Below, piece after piece: positions 18,287-28,374 of a DNA stretch of 64,000 bases. Made by a program: the position numbers and the translations under genes. The DNA is from AP-15 sp963735445 (lineage in GTDB: Bacteria > Pseudomonadota > Alphaproteobacteria > ATCC43930 > CGMCC-115725): positions 62,001 to 126,000 of the forward strand of contig CAVTLC010000010.1 of the NCBI GenBank assembly GCA_963735445.1. The letters run 5' to 3'. The notes under the pieces were generated by a model that made no database searches, had not been told where the DNA came from, and saw nothing but the letters and a program-made list of their open reading frames with translations. The stretch's first letter is position 1, and each line of letters opens with the position of its first letter.

Positions 18287-19531
18287 TCACCAAGTCGCAA
18301 ACATCGCGGCGACGGCGACGGCCATCACCGCCGTGGTCAGCCACCCGACCGCTGCCAATGGCCGCGGAATTGTCAATCCGCCCATGACCCGCGGCTGCCG
18401 CGCCATTAGCAACATCACGCCCATCAATGGCACGGCGACAACGCCGTTGATGACCGCCGACCAAAACAAGGCCCTGATCGGGTCGAGGTGGACAAAATTG
18501 ATAAAGACGCCGACCAAAGTCGCGACCGCGATCGTGCCGTAAAACGCCCTCGCGTCCTTCGGCCGGCGGCTCAGCCCGGTGGGCCAGCCGAGCGCTTCGC
18601 CGAGGGCGTAAGCGGCCGAGCCGGCCAATACCGGCACCGCCAACAGCCCGATCCCGATGATGCCGAAAGCAAACACGACAAAGGTGAACTCGCCGGCGAT
18701 CGGGCGCAACGCCTCGGCGGCCTGCGACGAGGTCTGGATGTCGGTGACGCCGTGCGCGTTCAGGGTCGCGGCCGTGGTGATGATGATGAACCAGCTGATC
18801 AGGTTGGAAAATCCCATGCCCAGATAGGTGTCGACGCGGATGCGGTCGATCTGCGCCGGCGCCTCTTCGGGGGCGTCGATCAGCCGATGTGCCGAAGGGT
18901 CGATCTGCTCGTCCTCCGCTTCCTCCGAGGATTGCCAAAAGAAACAGTAGGGCGTGATCGTCGTGCCGAGAACGGCAACGATGGAGACCAAATAATCCTT
19001 ATGCCAGACGAGCTCAGGCACAAAGGTATGATAGGCGACCTGGCTCCAGGGGACGTCAACCGCCAATGCCGTCGCGACATAGGAAAATAATGACACTGCC
19101 GTCCATTTCAGGATTCGGACATAATTCTCATAGCGTGAAAAAATCTCGAGCATTGCGCAGACAATGGCGAACGCCACGACGTAGAGATGCGCCGAACCGG
19201 GCAACAACAGCTGCAGTGCTGCACCCATCGCACCGAGATCGGCGCCGAGGTTGATGGTGTTGGCGGCGAGCAACAGGGCGACGATGATCAGCAGTAATGG
19301 GCGGGGGTAATGCTCGCGGATATTGCCGGCGATGCCTTCGCCGGTGACCCGGCCGATGCGCGCGCTGATTTCCTGGATCGCAGCCATCAGCGGCCAGGTG
19401 AACAGCATGACCCAGCACATGGCATAGCCGAACTGGGCGCCGACCTGGGAATAGGTGGCGATGCCGCTGGGATCATCGTCGGAGGCGCCGGTGATCAGCC
19501 CCGGACCGAGGAACGCAAGCAGTCCCCGCAT
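18287..19531 (-). CDS. Nramp-related divalent metal transporter
   Basis: About 414 residues with 10–11 membrane segments. The first segment reads FLGPGLITGASDDDPSGIATYSQ, so the classical metal-binding DPGN of Nramp (MntH) is replaced by DPSG. The sixth segment has TTITPYCFFWQSSEE in place of the usual MPH. These changes match the Nramp-related branch that includes magnesium transporters. The ATG at 19531 begins just before the conserved core. The frame is open further upstream (to 19699) and a GTG near 19588 is an alternative. The gene converges with the small ORF at 18112–18276. Confidence 0.8.
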   Translation of the reverse strand: MRGLLAFLGPGLITGASDDDPSGIATYSQVGAQFGYAMCWVMLFTWPLMAAIQEISARIGRVTGEGIAGNIREHYPRPLLLIIVALLLAANTINLGADLGAMGAALQLLLPGSAHLYVVAFAIVCAMLEIFSRYENYVRILKWTAVSLFSYVATALAVDVPWSQVAYHTFVPELVWHKDYLVSIVAVLGTTITPYCFFWQSSEEAEDEQIDPSAHRLIDAPEEAPAQIDRIRVDTYLGMGFSNLISWFIIITTAATLNAHGVTDIQTSSQAAEALRPIAGEFTFVVFAFGIIGIGLLAVPVLAGSAAYALGEALGWPTGLSRRPKDARAFYGTIAVATLVGVFINFVHLDPIRALFWSAVINGVVAVPLMGVMLLMARQPRVMGGLTIPRPLAAVGWLTTAVMAVAVAAMFATW

Positions 19532-19632
19532 CCGGGACCGGCGCGGCTTCCAATGATGCGCGATCCGCCCGGCAAGCGTCAGATGCCGCACATGCGGGTG
19601 CCCCGGCCGGCGCCGGGTCTGCGGTGTCGCGC

Positions 19633-20661
19633 TCAATCTTCGAGCGCTTCTGGGAACTGCAGCCGGAATTCGAGCCGCATACTCGGCGCCTGGTACCATT
19701 GCGGGAGCGGCGGAAAACGGCCGACAGCCCGGATCATCTGCTCAACTCGCTGGTCGATTTCGGGGTAGCCCGAACTCAGGCCGATGCTGAGCGTCGCCAC
19801 CGTACCATCGTCGAGCACGAGCACATTGATGATTGTCTCGCCGCGCCGCCCCCCGAGCAAAGAAGGCGACAACAACCCGATATGCTGGCGCGCCAGATAG
19901 GCGAGGTAGGCCAGGTATTCGTCGCGCGTTGCCGCCGGGCCGGGATATTTCGCCCAGCGCGGCAAAAGATTGGCCCGTTGCGGCAGCGGCCGCACCGGCT
20001 GACGCGAGGCGAGAGAGGGTTTTGGCGGCGGCTTTGGCGTGGCGATAGGCCGGGGTACGGGTGGCTGGGGCAATTCGAGCTTGGGCGGATCGGGCAATGG
20101 CGGTGGGGGTGGCAAAAACGCGGTCTTCTGCGGCATTTCGAGCGGCGATTCGAGTGTCGCTGCGGGCTCCTTGTTCGGTGTGGGTTCGTCCGTCTTCGAC
20201 CGGTCTTGCCCTTTTACCTTTGTGTCGCCGAGATTTTCCGAAGCGATCCGCCCGGGCGGCGGGCGTGTTTCGGGCTTTGGTTTTGGTTTGGGTATCGGTT
20301 TTGCCGCGGGAGGCGGAGGTGGCGGCGGCTGAAACACCAGCTGTACCGGGATCGGCTCGATCTCGGCCGGCTGGTGCATCGGCCAACTCAGCAACAGCAG
20401 CAGCGGTAGAAGGTGCAGAATGAGCGACGCAACCGGACCAAACCGCCAGCGCCGCTCTTGTGACGCGATCGGCTGCTCGCCATCGGGCAGATCGGCCGAT
20501 CCGGGCAGCGGTCGACGCAACCGGACCGGCTCCGGTGGATCGGCGGCGTCGAAGCCGGTTGGCGGCGCCAGCGACAACCGCGGCTGCGGCATCACCCCCG
20601 GACGCAGCAACAAAAGAGGCTCGCTGCGAGCCTCGTCGATCGGGGCGTCGATGCGGAACAC
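19633..20661 (-). CDS. TonB-like energy transducer protein
   Basis: 342 residues: a cytoplasmic N-terminus of about 75 residues, one membrane segment (FGPVASLILHLLPLLLLLSW), a long proline- and lysine-rich periplasmic spacer, and a C-terminal TonB-fold region (INVLVLDDGTVATLSIGLSSGYPEID…). TonB couples inner-membrane proton force to outer-membrane receptors. The GTG start at 20661 lies 10 bases after the repaired ligA stop, making it the last gene of the long minus-strand operon. The cytoplasmic extension is longer than in classical TonB. Confidence 0.75.
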   Translation of the reverse strand: MFRIDAPIDEARSEPLLLLRPGVMPQPRLSLAPPTGFDAADPPEPVRLRRPLPGSADLPDGEQPIASQERRWRFGPVASLILHLLPLLLLLSWPMHQPAEIEPIPVQLVFQPPPPPPPAAKPIPKPKPKPETRPPPGRIASENLGDTKVKGQDRSKTDEPTPNKEPAATLESPLEMPQKTAFLPPPPPLPDPPKLELPQPPVPRPIATPKPPPKPSLASRQPVRPLPQRANLLPRWAKYPGPAATRDEYLAYLAYLARQHIGLLSPSLLGGRRGETIINVLVLDDGTVATLSIGLSSGYPEIDQRVEQMIRAVGRFPPLPQWYQAPSMRLEFRLQFPEALED

Positions 20662-20670
20662 CGCCGGCGA

Positions 20671-22810
20671 TTATCCGGCTGTGCCGGCCCCGTTGGCGAG
20701 CGCCAGCCAGGCGGCTTCGTCGAGCACGGTTACGCCGAGTGCTGCTGGCCTTGGTCGCTTTCGAGCCGGGATCGGCGCCGGCAACGACATAATCGGTCTT
20801 TGCCGAAACCGAACTCGTGACATTGGCGCCCAGTGCTTCGGCGCGCGCCTTGGCCTCAGACCGGCTCATGCTGTCGAGCGAGCCGGTGAACACAATCGTC
20901 TTGCCGGCAATCGGCGAACTGGCGCGCTGCGCCGATGTCTCGTAATCCAGCACCGTTACTTCGCGTCCGAGATCGTCGAGCACGGCGCGGTTATGCGGCT
21001 CGGCAAAAAAGCCGATGATGTCCGCCGCCATGTCCTCACCGATGCCATGCACATCGACGAGCCCCGCGCGCGCCGGGCTCTCCGGGTCTTGCGCCATTTC
21101 CATTTCCGCCCGCCAATGCGAGAGCGAGCGGTAATGGCGGGCGAGCAGTCGTGCTGTTGCCTGTCCGACCTGCGGTATGCCGAGCGCGTTGATAAAGCGT
21201 TCGAGCGAAATCCGGCGCCGCTCGTCGATCGCGGCAACGAGCTTTCGGGCGCTGAGCTCGCCCCAGCCTTCGCGCTTGGCGATGATCTCCGGATCGAGCC
21301 GGAAGATGTCGGCCGGCTGACGGATCAGCCCGTCTTCCCAGAACGCCTGGATGTGCTTGGTGCCGAGCCCCTCGATGTCGAACGCGTCGCGGGCGACGAA
21401 GTGCTTTAACCGTTCGACCGCTTGTGCGGCGCAGATCAGCCCGCCGGTGCAGCGCCGCGCCACCATGCCGGGCTCGCGCACCGCAAGACTGCCGCAAACC
21501 GGGCAGTGATCCGGGAATTGGTAGGGCTGGGCTTCCGGTGGCCGGCGCTCGCTCACAACCCCGACAATTTGCGGGATCACGTCACCGGCGCGCTGGACGA
21601 TAACGGTGTCGCCGATCCGCACATCCTTGCGCGCGATCTCGTCTTCGTTGTGCAAGGTGGCGCGTTGCACGACAACCCCGCCGACGGTGATCGGTTCGAG
21701 CGCCGCGACCGGAGTCAGTGCGCCCTGACGCCCGACCGAGATCAGAATATCGCGCAACACGGTCTGCGCCTGCTGGGCGGGGAATTTGTGCGCCAATGCC
21801 CAGCGTGGAGCGCGGCTGACCATGCCGAGCCGCTCTTGCAATGACAGATCGTTGACCTTGTAGACAACGCCGTCGATGTCATAGGGCAACGCAGCGCGGT
21901 CGGCGGCAATATCGTGATAGTAGGCCAGAATCTGGTCAATGCCGCGGCAGAGGCGCGAGCGGTCGTTGACGGTCAGGCCCCAGGCGCTGAATTGCGCCAA
22001 CGCCTCGGCATGGGTGCGGGCAAAGGGTGATGTCGCCTCGCCCCAGGCATAAGCGAAGAATTTGAGCGGCCGTCGCGCGGTGATCGCGGGATCGAGCTGG
22101 CGCAACGAGCCCGCGGCGGCGTTGCGCGGATTGGCAAACACCGACTCGCCGGCCGCGGCGCGTTCCTCGTTGAGAGCAAAAAATCCGGTGCGCTCCATAT
22201 AGACTTCGCCGCGAATTTCGATGATCTCGGGCCAGCCGGAGCCCCTCAGCTGCTCCGGTACGCTCGGCAATGTACGAATGTTCGCGGTCACATCCTCCCC
22301 GGTCACGCCATCGCCGCGGGTGGCGCCCTGCACCAGACGGCCATGTTCATAGCGCAGCCCAAGCGACAATCCGTCGATCTTGGGCTCGGCCATGATCTCG
22401 ATCGCGTCTTCGGCGACGAGGGCCTGATCGGCCGGCCGGCTGAAGAAATTGCGGATGCCGGCAAAAAAGCCGCGAACATCGGCTTCCTCGAAGGCGTTTT
22501 CGAGCGACAGCATCGGCCGGGTATGGGTGACCTTGGCGAAGCCGGCGGCTGGGGCCGCGCCGACCCGCCGGGATGGGCTATCGCTGCGGATCAGCTCGGG
22601 AAAGCGCGCTTCGAGAGCGGCGTTGCGCTGGCGCAGCGCGTCATACTCGGCATCGGAGATTTCCGGCGCCGCATCGGTGTAATAAAGCCGGTCGTGACGG
22701 CGGATTTCCTCGGCGAGTGCTGCCAGCTCGTCGCGGGCTTCTTCTTCGGTCAGGGCGTCGATCGGCGGCGACTCGGCGGTTGCGCTACCGCGACGTCGCA
22801 CCGCGCTCAC
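20671..22810 (-). CDS. ligA: NAD-dependent DNA ligase LigA, frameshift in the BRCT domain
   Basis: About 712 residues after repair. Domain Ia and adenylation domain (AEPKIDGLSL with the active lysine), OB fold, zinc finger (CPVCGS…CTGGLICAAQ), helix-hairpin-helix repeats and BRCT (AGKTIVFTGSL…DYVVAGADPGSKATKA) are in order. Near 20738–20750 one extra base diverts the frame. Removing it gives LGVTVLDEAAWLALANG and a stop at 20671–20673. Unrepaired, the frame runs on antisense to tonB. The GTG start at 22810 overlaps the recN stop as GTGA. It seals nicks in replication and repair. Confidence 0.93.
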
Positions 22811-24480
22811 GCTTGGCCTCCGGCGATCAGGCTTGCCGCCGCGGCCCGCGCCTCTGCGGTAACGGTTTGGCCCGAGAGCATCCGGGCGATCTCCTCCTGC
22901 CGGTTGTCCGGATCCAGCTCCTCGACCAGGGTCACGGTCTTGCGTTGATTGAGGCGCTTTGCCACGCGCCAATGATGGGCGCCGCGCGCCGCTACCTGCG
23001 GCGAATGGGTCACGACGAGCACCTGAAGATTGGTGCCGAGGCGCTGCAACCGCTCGCCGACGGCGGCGGCCACGGCGCCCCCGATGCCGCTGTCGACCTC
23101 GTCAAAGATCAGTGTCGGCACCGAAGAGGTGCCCGCGAGCACCAGCTTTAAGGCGAGCATAAACCGCGACAGCTCGCCGCCCGAAGCGATGCGAGCCAGT
23201 GGGCCGAACGGCGCTCCCGGAATTGTGGAAATCTCGAAATGCACGCGCTCGCAGCCATGCTCGCCCCAATCGGGTTCCTCGAGCGGCGTGATCACGGTAC
23301 GGAATTGCGCCTTGTCGAGGCGCAGCGGCTTCAACTCGGCCGCGACCCCGGCGTCGAGCCGCTCGGCTGCGGCTCTACGCACCCGGGAAACCCGCTCGGC
23401 CGCGGCGACATATTCGGCGCGGGCAGCGGCGGTCGCTCTTGCCAGAGCCTCAGCGTTATCACCCCCGGCCTCGATGGTCGCCAGCCGGGCGGCGATCGCC
23501 TCGCGCAGATCCGGCAAATCGCCAACCGCCACCTGATGCTTGCGACCGGCGGCGCGCAATGCAAAAAGCCGCTCCTCGACATTTTCGAGTTCGCGCGGGT
23601 CAACCTCGAGATTGCGCATCGCGGCCTCAAGCACGTCCAGTGCCTCTGCGGTCTCGCTTGCAGCGCTTTCTGTCGCGGCCGCAGCTTGGTCGAGCAAACC
23701 TTGAGCCCGGTCGCGTGCGCGCTCGAGGCGCCGGGCGGCGCGGGCGAGGGCGGCCTGGGCGCCACTAGCGCCAGTGAGCTCGCCGATTGCCTCGTTAAGG
23801 GTTTCAGCCAGCCGCTCGGCATTTTGCAACAACGTCCGCCGCGCCGAAAGGCGATCCTCCTCGTCCGGTTCCGGCGCCAAGGCGTCGAGTTCGGTCAGGT
23901 GGTGCCGAAGCAGATCCTCTTCCTCGCGACTGGCGGCGACAAGCCGCACCGCCTCCTCCTCGGCCATCCGTGCCGCACGCCAGTCGTGCCACGCCCGCGC
24001 CAACAACGCGGCGCCGCCGGCTAGCTCGGCGAATGCGTCCAGCATCGTGCGGTGGTTGGCCGGATCGAGCAGGCCGCGCTGCTCGAACTGCCCCTGGATT
24101 TCGACAAGGCTGTCCCCGAGCTGGCGCAGGATGCCAATGCTCGCCGGCTCATCATTGACAAAGGCCCGGCTGCGGCCATCGCTGCGCAACAGTCGGCGCA
24201 GCACGATCGTGTCGCTGTCGCCGTCGAGCCCGGCCTCGCGCAGGATCGCGTGCGCGGGGTGGTTGCGACCGACCGCAAACTCGGCGGTGACTGCCGCCTC
24301 AGCGGCGCCGTCGCGCACGAGCCCGCCATCGGCGCGCCGCCCGAGCGCCAGTCCAAGCGCATCGAGGAGGATCGATTTTCCCGCTCCGGTCTCGCCGGTG
24401 AGCACGCAAAGTCCCGGGCGAAACGCCAGATCGAGCCGATCGATCAGGACAATTTCGCGTATGGTGAGCCCGAGCAGCAT
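22807..24480 (-). CDS. recN: DNA repair protein RecN
   Basis: 557 residues, an SMC-like ATPase. It has an N-terminal Walker A (LTGETGAGKSILLDALGLAL), a long coiled coil from about residue 150 to 370, then the ABC signature (LARIASGGELSRFMLALKLV) and Walker B (TLIFDEVDSGIGG). RecN acts in double-strand-break repair. It shares an operon with ligA (4-base overlap), so repair and ligation genes are coupled. The length is standard. Confidence 0.95.
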   Translation of the reverse strand: MLLGLTIREIVLIDRLDLAFRPGLCVLTGETGAGKSILLDALGLALGRRADGGLVRDGAAEAAVTAEFAVGRNHPAHAILREAGLDGDSDTIVLRRLLRSDGRSRAFVNDEPASIGILRQLGDSLVEIQGQFEQRGLLDPANHRTMLDAFAELAGGAALLARAWHDWRAARMAEEEAVRLVAASREEEDLLRHHLTELDALAPEPDEEDRLSARRTLLQNAERLAETLNEAIGELTGASGAQAALARAARRLERARDRAQGLLDQAAAATESAASETAEALDVLEAAMRNLEVDPRELENVEERLFALRAAGRKHQVAVGDLPDLREAIAARLATIEAGGDNAEALARATAAARAEYVAAAERVSRVRRAAAERLDAGVAAELKPLRLDKAQFRTVITPLEEPDWGEHGCERVHFEISTIPGAPFGPLARIASGGELSRFMLALKLVLAGTSSVPTLIFDEVDSGIGGAVAAAVGERLQRLGTNLQVLVVTHSPQVAARGAHHWRVAKRLNQRKTVTLVEELDPDNRQEEIARMLSGQTVTAEARAAAASLIAGGQA

Positions 24481-24696
24481 TCCCCGAATAATATAGGGGC
24501 ATTCAAGGGCAAACCAGCGGCGCTATGGTTTACTGCTGGAGGAACCGGATATCGGAGTTGGCACCGATGGCGGTCGGCGATTTCAACCGTTGTAAGAAAC
24601 GACAGCGGCAGAGAAGAACCCGATGCAGCTGCCTTTTCGCCTAATGCAGTCCGGATTAACTCGCTCGCCGAGGCGCGCTCGAACTTGCTGAGCCGC
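24481..24696. other. bamD–recN intergenic region
   Basis: 216 bases between the bamD stop and the recN start. No gene, strong hairpin or clear promoter was identified. It may hold a recN promoter. Confidence 0.4.
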
Positions 24697-25509
24697 TCAG
24701 AACATGCTGCCGAACGTACGGCCGAACCAGCTTTGCGCCTGAGCATCCGGCTGCTGACTGCCCTTTAGCAGGGCATAGGCGTCGCCGTACCAAGCGCTGC
24801 CCGGATAGTTGTAGCCGAGCACGGCTGCGTTCTGTTTTGCCTCGGCGTTGAGCCCAAGCGCCAAATCGCATTCGACCAAGCGTTCCAGCGCCTCGGGAAC
24901 GTGAGTCGTCGTCTGATATTTGTCGATGACGCGCTTGAAACGGTTCATCGCTGCCAGGTACTGCCCGCGCTTGAGATAATATCTGCCTATCTCCATCTCC
25001 TTCCCGGCGAGATGGTCACGGGTGAAATCCAGTTTTAACTTGGCATCGCGAGCGTATTTTGTATCCGGAAAGCGGCGAACGACATCATCCAGCGCCTTCA
25101 ACGCGAGTTCTGTTGTTTTCTGATCACGGCCGACATCGACGATCTGTACGTAGTATGAGATTGCCTTCAGGTAATAAGCGTAAGCGACGTCGCGATTCCC
25201 CGGATGAAGTTGGATAAAGCGATCGGCCGCGATGATTGCTCCGTCATAATTACCGGACTCATACTGTGCGTAGGCTGCCATCAATTGGGCTTTTGTCGCC
25301 CAAATAGAATAAGGATGCTGGCTTTCAACTTGTTCGAAGCTCGAGGCGGCCTGCGGATAACGCTCCTCAACCATCTGATCCATGGCTTGATTGTAGAGGT
25401 CGTCAACCGGCTTTTCGATATACGCGTCTTTCTTCCCGCCGCCGCAACCGACAAGCACTATCATTAGTGCAAGCGCAGATGACCACTTCAAAACAGGCGA
25501 TAACTGCAT
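24697..25509 (-). CDS. bamD: Outer-membrane assembly lipoprotein BamD
   Basis: 270 residues. A lipoprotein signal with lipobox LVGC is at about residues 18–22. It is followed by five TPR-like helical pairs (e.g. LYNQAMDQMVEERYPQAASSFE, YAQYESGNYDGAIIAADRFI). BamD is the essential lipoprotein partner of BamA in outer-membrane protein insertion. The ATG at 25509 is set by the signal peptide; the frame is open further upstream but that part is not protein-like. It lies between lpxC and recN, its normal alphaproteobacterial location. Confidence 0.95.
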   Translation of the reverse strand: MQLSPVLKWSSALALMIVLVGCGGGKKDAYIEKPVDDLYNQAMDQMVEERYPQAASSFEQVESQHPYSIWATKAQLMAAYAQYESGNYDGAIIAADRFIQLHPGNRDVAYAYYLKAISYYVQIVDVGRDQKTTELALKALDDVVRRFPDTKYARDAKLKLDFTRDHLAGKEMEIGRYYLKRGQYLAAMNRFKRVIDKYQTTTHVPEALERLVECDLALGLNAEAKQNAAVLGYNYPGSAWYGDAYALLKGSQQPDAQAQSWFGRTFGSMF

Positions 25510-25588
25510 AATCTGTCCCGGCGTATCCCCGTCCCAGTTTATGCCCAGCCGAAGGTACCGATGCAAGACCCGGTCGAACCGGCAGAAC

Positions 25589-26521
25589 TTAAGCGTCGAC
25601 CAACAAGGGTTCGTGCTGGTCCGCGGGTGTCGCTGCGTAAGGGACAGAGACCGAAGATGTATACGACCACGCGTCGTCATCGGCGAACAGCGCCGCAAGC
25701 AGCCGACGATTATGCGAATGCCCCGAGCACACCCCCCGGAAACGCCCGATAATCGGCGCTCCCGCGAGGTAAAGATCACCTACCGCGTCGAGTAATTTGT
25801 GTCGCACGAACTCGTCGTCGTAGCGCAGTCCTTCACTGTTTAATACGTGGTCGCCGTCGACGACGATTGCATTGTCGAGCGATCCACCGCGCGCCAAGCC
25901 GACTGCGCGTAACCGCTCGACATCACTCAGAAACCCGAACGTACGCGCCCGGCTAAGTTCGAGTTTGAACGCTTCGGTGTCGATGGCGAGAGTTTTGGTC
26001 TGTTGGCGGATGAGCGGGCTGTCGTAATCGATCTCGAAACTCATCGAGAACTCCGGATCGGGATAGAGCCCGACCATCGTCTCTCCCTCCACGATGCTGA
26101 CAGGCCTCAGCACTTCGATCGACTTGCGCGGCATATCCTGCTCGATTATGCCGGCGCATTCGATCAAAAACAGAAACGGAGCAGCGCTGCCGTCCATAAT
26201 CGGTACTTCGGGTCCATCCAGCTCGACAATCAAATTGTCGACCGCCGCCCCGGCCAAGGCGGCCATTAAATGTTCGATTGTTCCGACCATCCTGCCGGCG
26301 CTATCGGACAGCATTGTGCAGCCGGCCGAATCGACCGCGTTTTCCCACGAGGCGCGGATTTCAGCCCCATTATCGGTTCGGCGAAAAACGATCCCGGTCG
26401 CGGGCGCCGCCGGGATCAATTTCATCGAAACGCGCTGTCCCGAGTGAAGGCCAATCCCCCGACAGCCAATCACCGATTTAAGCGTCTGCTGTAGCGGCGG
26501 CGCCGCGATTTCCCCCAACAT
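25589..26521 (-). CDS. lpxC: UDP-3-O-acyl-N-acetylglucosamine deacetylase LpxC
   Basis: 310 residues. Zinc-binding and catalytic motifs are present: IGCRGIGLHSGQRV, TIEHLMAALAG (first His ligand), GPEVPIMDGSAAPF, and KLLDAVGDLYLAGAPIIGRF with a following SGHSHNRRL. LpxC performs the first committed step of lipid A synthesis, so the organism has lipopolysaccharide. It lies downstream of ftsZ, the usual end of the dcw region. Confidence 0.97.
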   Translation of the reverse strand: MLGEIAAPPLQQTLKSVIGCRGIGLHSGQRVSMKLIPAAPATGIVFRRTDNGAEIRASWENAVDSAGCTMLSDSAGRMVGTIEHLMAALAGAAVDNLIVELDGPEVPIMDGSAAPFLFLIECAGIIEQDMPRKSIEVLRPVSIVEGETMVGLYPDPEFSMSFEIDYDSPLIRQQTKTLAIDTEAFKLELSRARTFGFLSDVERLRAVGLARGGSLDNAIVVDGDHVLNSEGLRYDDEFVRHKLLDAVGDLYLAGAPIIGRFRGVCSGHSHNRRLLAALFADDDAWSYTSSVSVPYAATPADQHEPLLVDA

Positions 26522-26731
26522 TTAGAATAAATCTCGATAATTTCCCCCGACAGCGAAAAACGTAGCGGTAGCGGTCGATAGCGCCAAATCACTCTTTGTG
26601 TCAGAATATTGCATCGCTCTTGTAAACAACTGAGCGTAATCAATGACGTAGAGGGCATGCCTCATGGTCAGCCGGCCACGCCGCTGATTGCTGCGGCGCG
26701 GCCGGACTGTTGCCGGGCTCAGCGGGTCTGG

Positions 26732-28222
26732 TTAGTTGGCTTGGCGCCGAAGGAAGGCCGGAATGTCGAGCAGATCTTCCTCCTTCGAGCCAGGCCGATC
26801 CTCGGGTTCAAGCGAAGTAAGCCTCGGTTGCGTCGGCTTCAAAGCCGGCGGGATCGGCTGGCGAGGCGGCTCCGGCGGAGCCGAGCGGGCCCGGCCGACT
26901 CCCGTAACGCGCTCGATCAGACTGGGCACTCGCCCTTTCGGCTTCATCACCGCATCGCCCGCAGATGGCATAACCGGCACTGCCGGCTGGGTTAGCGGGA
27001 CCGGACGAGCCAAGCCGGCATCCGCAGGCTTTGGCGCTATAAAGGCGCCGTTGCGGAGCGCTGCAGTCTCAGCTGTTGCCGCCGCGGGTGGCGTCGCTTC
27101 GTTCTCGCTCCCGTTCGCGCCGGCCATCGCGGGTGCGGCATTTTGTGTGAGCACCGGCTGCGTGTAGCCGCCGGTGGTTGCTTCGCGGAGCGCGGGTGCC
27201 GCCACAGCCTCGCGGTTACTCACCAGAGTGATGGCCGGACGAGATAGCGTCAGGGCTTCGGCGTCGATCCCGGTGGCGACAACCGAAATCCGCATCTTCC
27301 CGGACAAAGTCTCGTCAAAGGTCGAGCCGAAGATGATGTTTGCTTCGGGATCGACTTCTTCGCGAATCCGATTCGCGGCTTCGTCGACCTCAAACAAGGT
27401 CATGTCGGGCCCGCCGGTGATGTTGATCAGCACGCCTTTGGCGCCCTTCATCGACACGTCTTCGAGCAACGGGTTCGAGATCGCCGCCTCGGCGGCGTCG
27501 ATGGCGCGGCGGTCGCCCTCGGCCTCGCCGGTGCCCATCATGGCTTTACCCATCTCGCTCATGACGGTGCGGATATCGGCAAAGTCGAGGTTGATCAAAC
27601 CAGGCATGACCATCAAGTCGGTTACGCCACGGACCCCCGAATGCAGGACATCATCCGCCATTTTAAAAGCGTCGGCGAAGGTCGTTCGCTCATTGGCGAC
27701 GCGAAATAAATTCTGGTTCGGGATGATGATCAGGGTATCGACAAACTTTTGCAGTTCTTCGATCCCGGCTTCGGCGAGCTTCATTCGATGACTGCCCTCG
27801 AAATGAAAGGGCTTGGTCACGACGCCAATCGTCAGAATTCCCGATTCGCGGGCCACGCGAGCGATCACCGGCGCGCCGCCGGTGCCGGTGCCGCCGCCCA
27901 TGCCGGCGGTGATGAACACCATGTTGGAGCCCTGCATCGCTTCGAGCAGGTCGTCGAGGGCCTCTTCGGCGGCAGCCCGGCCGACATCGGGCCGCGATCC
28001 CGCACCCAATCCACGGGTGACGCCGACCCCCATCTGGATCTTGCGATGCGCCGAAGATTGCTGCATCGCCTGTGCATCGGTGTTGCAGACGACAAACTCA
28101 CAGCCGATCAGATTTGAGCGGATCATGTTGTTGACGGCGTTCCCCCCGGCGCCGCCGACCCCGACAACCGTAATGCGGGGTTTCATCTCCTGCTCGTCTT
28201 TAGGGATACTAAGATTGATCAT
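26732..28222 (-). CDS. ftsZ: Cell division protein FtsZ
   Basis: 496 residues. The tubulin-like GTPase core has VGGAGGNAVNNMI, the signature GGGTGTGGAPVIA, and the catalytic T7 loop NLDFADIRTVM. A long disordered Ala/Pro linker (about residues 320–470) follows, and the C-terminal peptide DLLDIPAFLRRQ binds FtsA and other partners. FtsZ forms the division ring. GAGGA precedes the ATG. 152 bases separate it from ftsA, room for its own promoter. Confidence 0.98.
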   Translation of the reverse strand: MINLSIPKDEQEMKPRITVVGVGGAGGNAVNNMIRSNLIGCEFVVCNTDAQAMQQSSAHRKIQMGVGVTRGLGAGSRPDVGRAAAEEALDDLLEAMQGSNMVFITAGMGGGTGTGGAPVIARVARESGILTIGVVTKPFHFEGSHRMKLAEAGIEELQKFVDTLIIIPNQNLFRVANERTTFADAFKMADDVLHSGVRGVTDLMVMPGLINLDFADIRTVMSEMGKAMMGTGEAEGDRRAIDAAEAAISNPLLEDVSMKGAKGVLINITGGPDMTLFEVDEAANRIREEVDPEANIIFGSTFDETLSGKMRISVVATGIDAEALTLSRPAITLVSNREAVAAPALREATTGGYTQPVLTQNAAPAMAGANGSENEATPPAAATAETAALRNGAFIAPKPADAGLARPVPLTQPAVPVMPSAGDAVMKPKGRVPSLIERVTGVGRARSAPPEPPRQPIPPALKPTQPRLTSLEPEDRPGSKEEDLLDIPAFLRRQAN

Positions 28223-28374
28223 GCGTCCTCCACTGCTACGCAGCCCTCGATCATGCCCGGACGGGTCCGGGCTTCCCCCTCGTTAGCCAGCAACGATCTA
28301 GACGTTTTTCATCTATCCCGATAGCGGCGCCCGGCGCTGAGTTTTCCGAGACCGCTCGATGTTTTCCTCTAGCC

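Noticed and set aside
19742..22972. An oversized DNA ligase of 1076 residues
   Set aside because: After the BRCT domain the frame is merely antisense to the tonB-like gene; repair gives the normal end.
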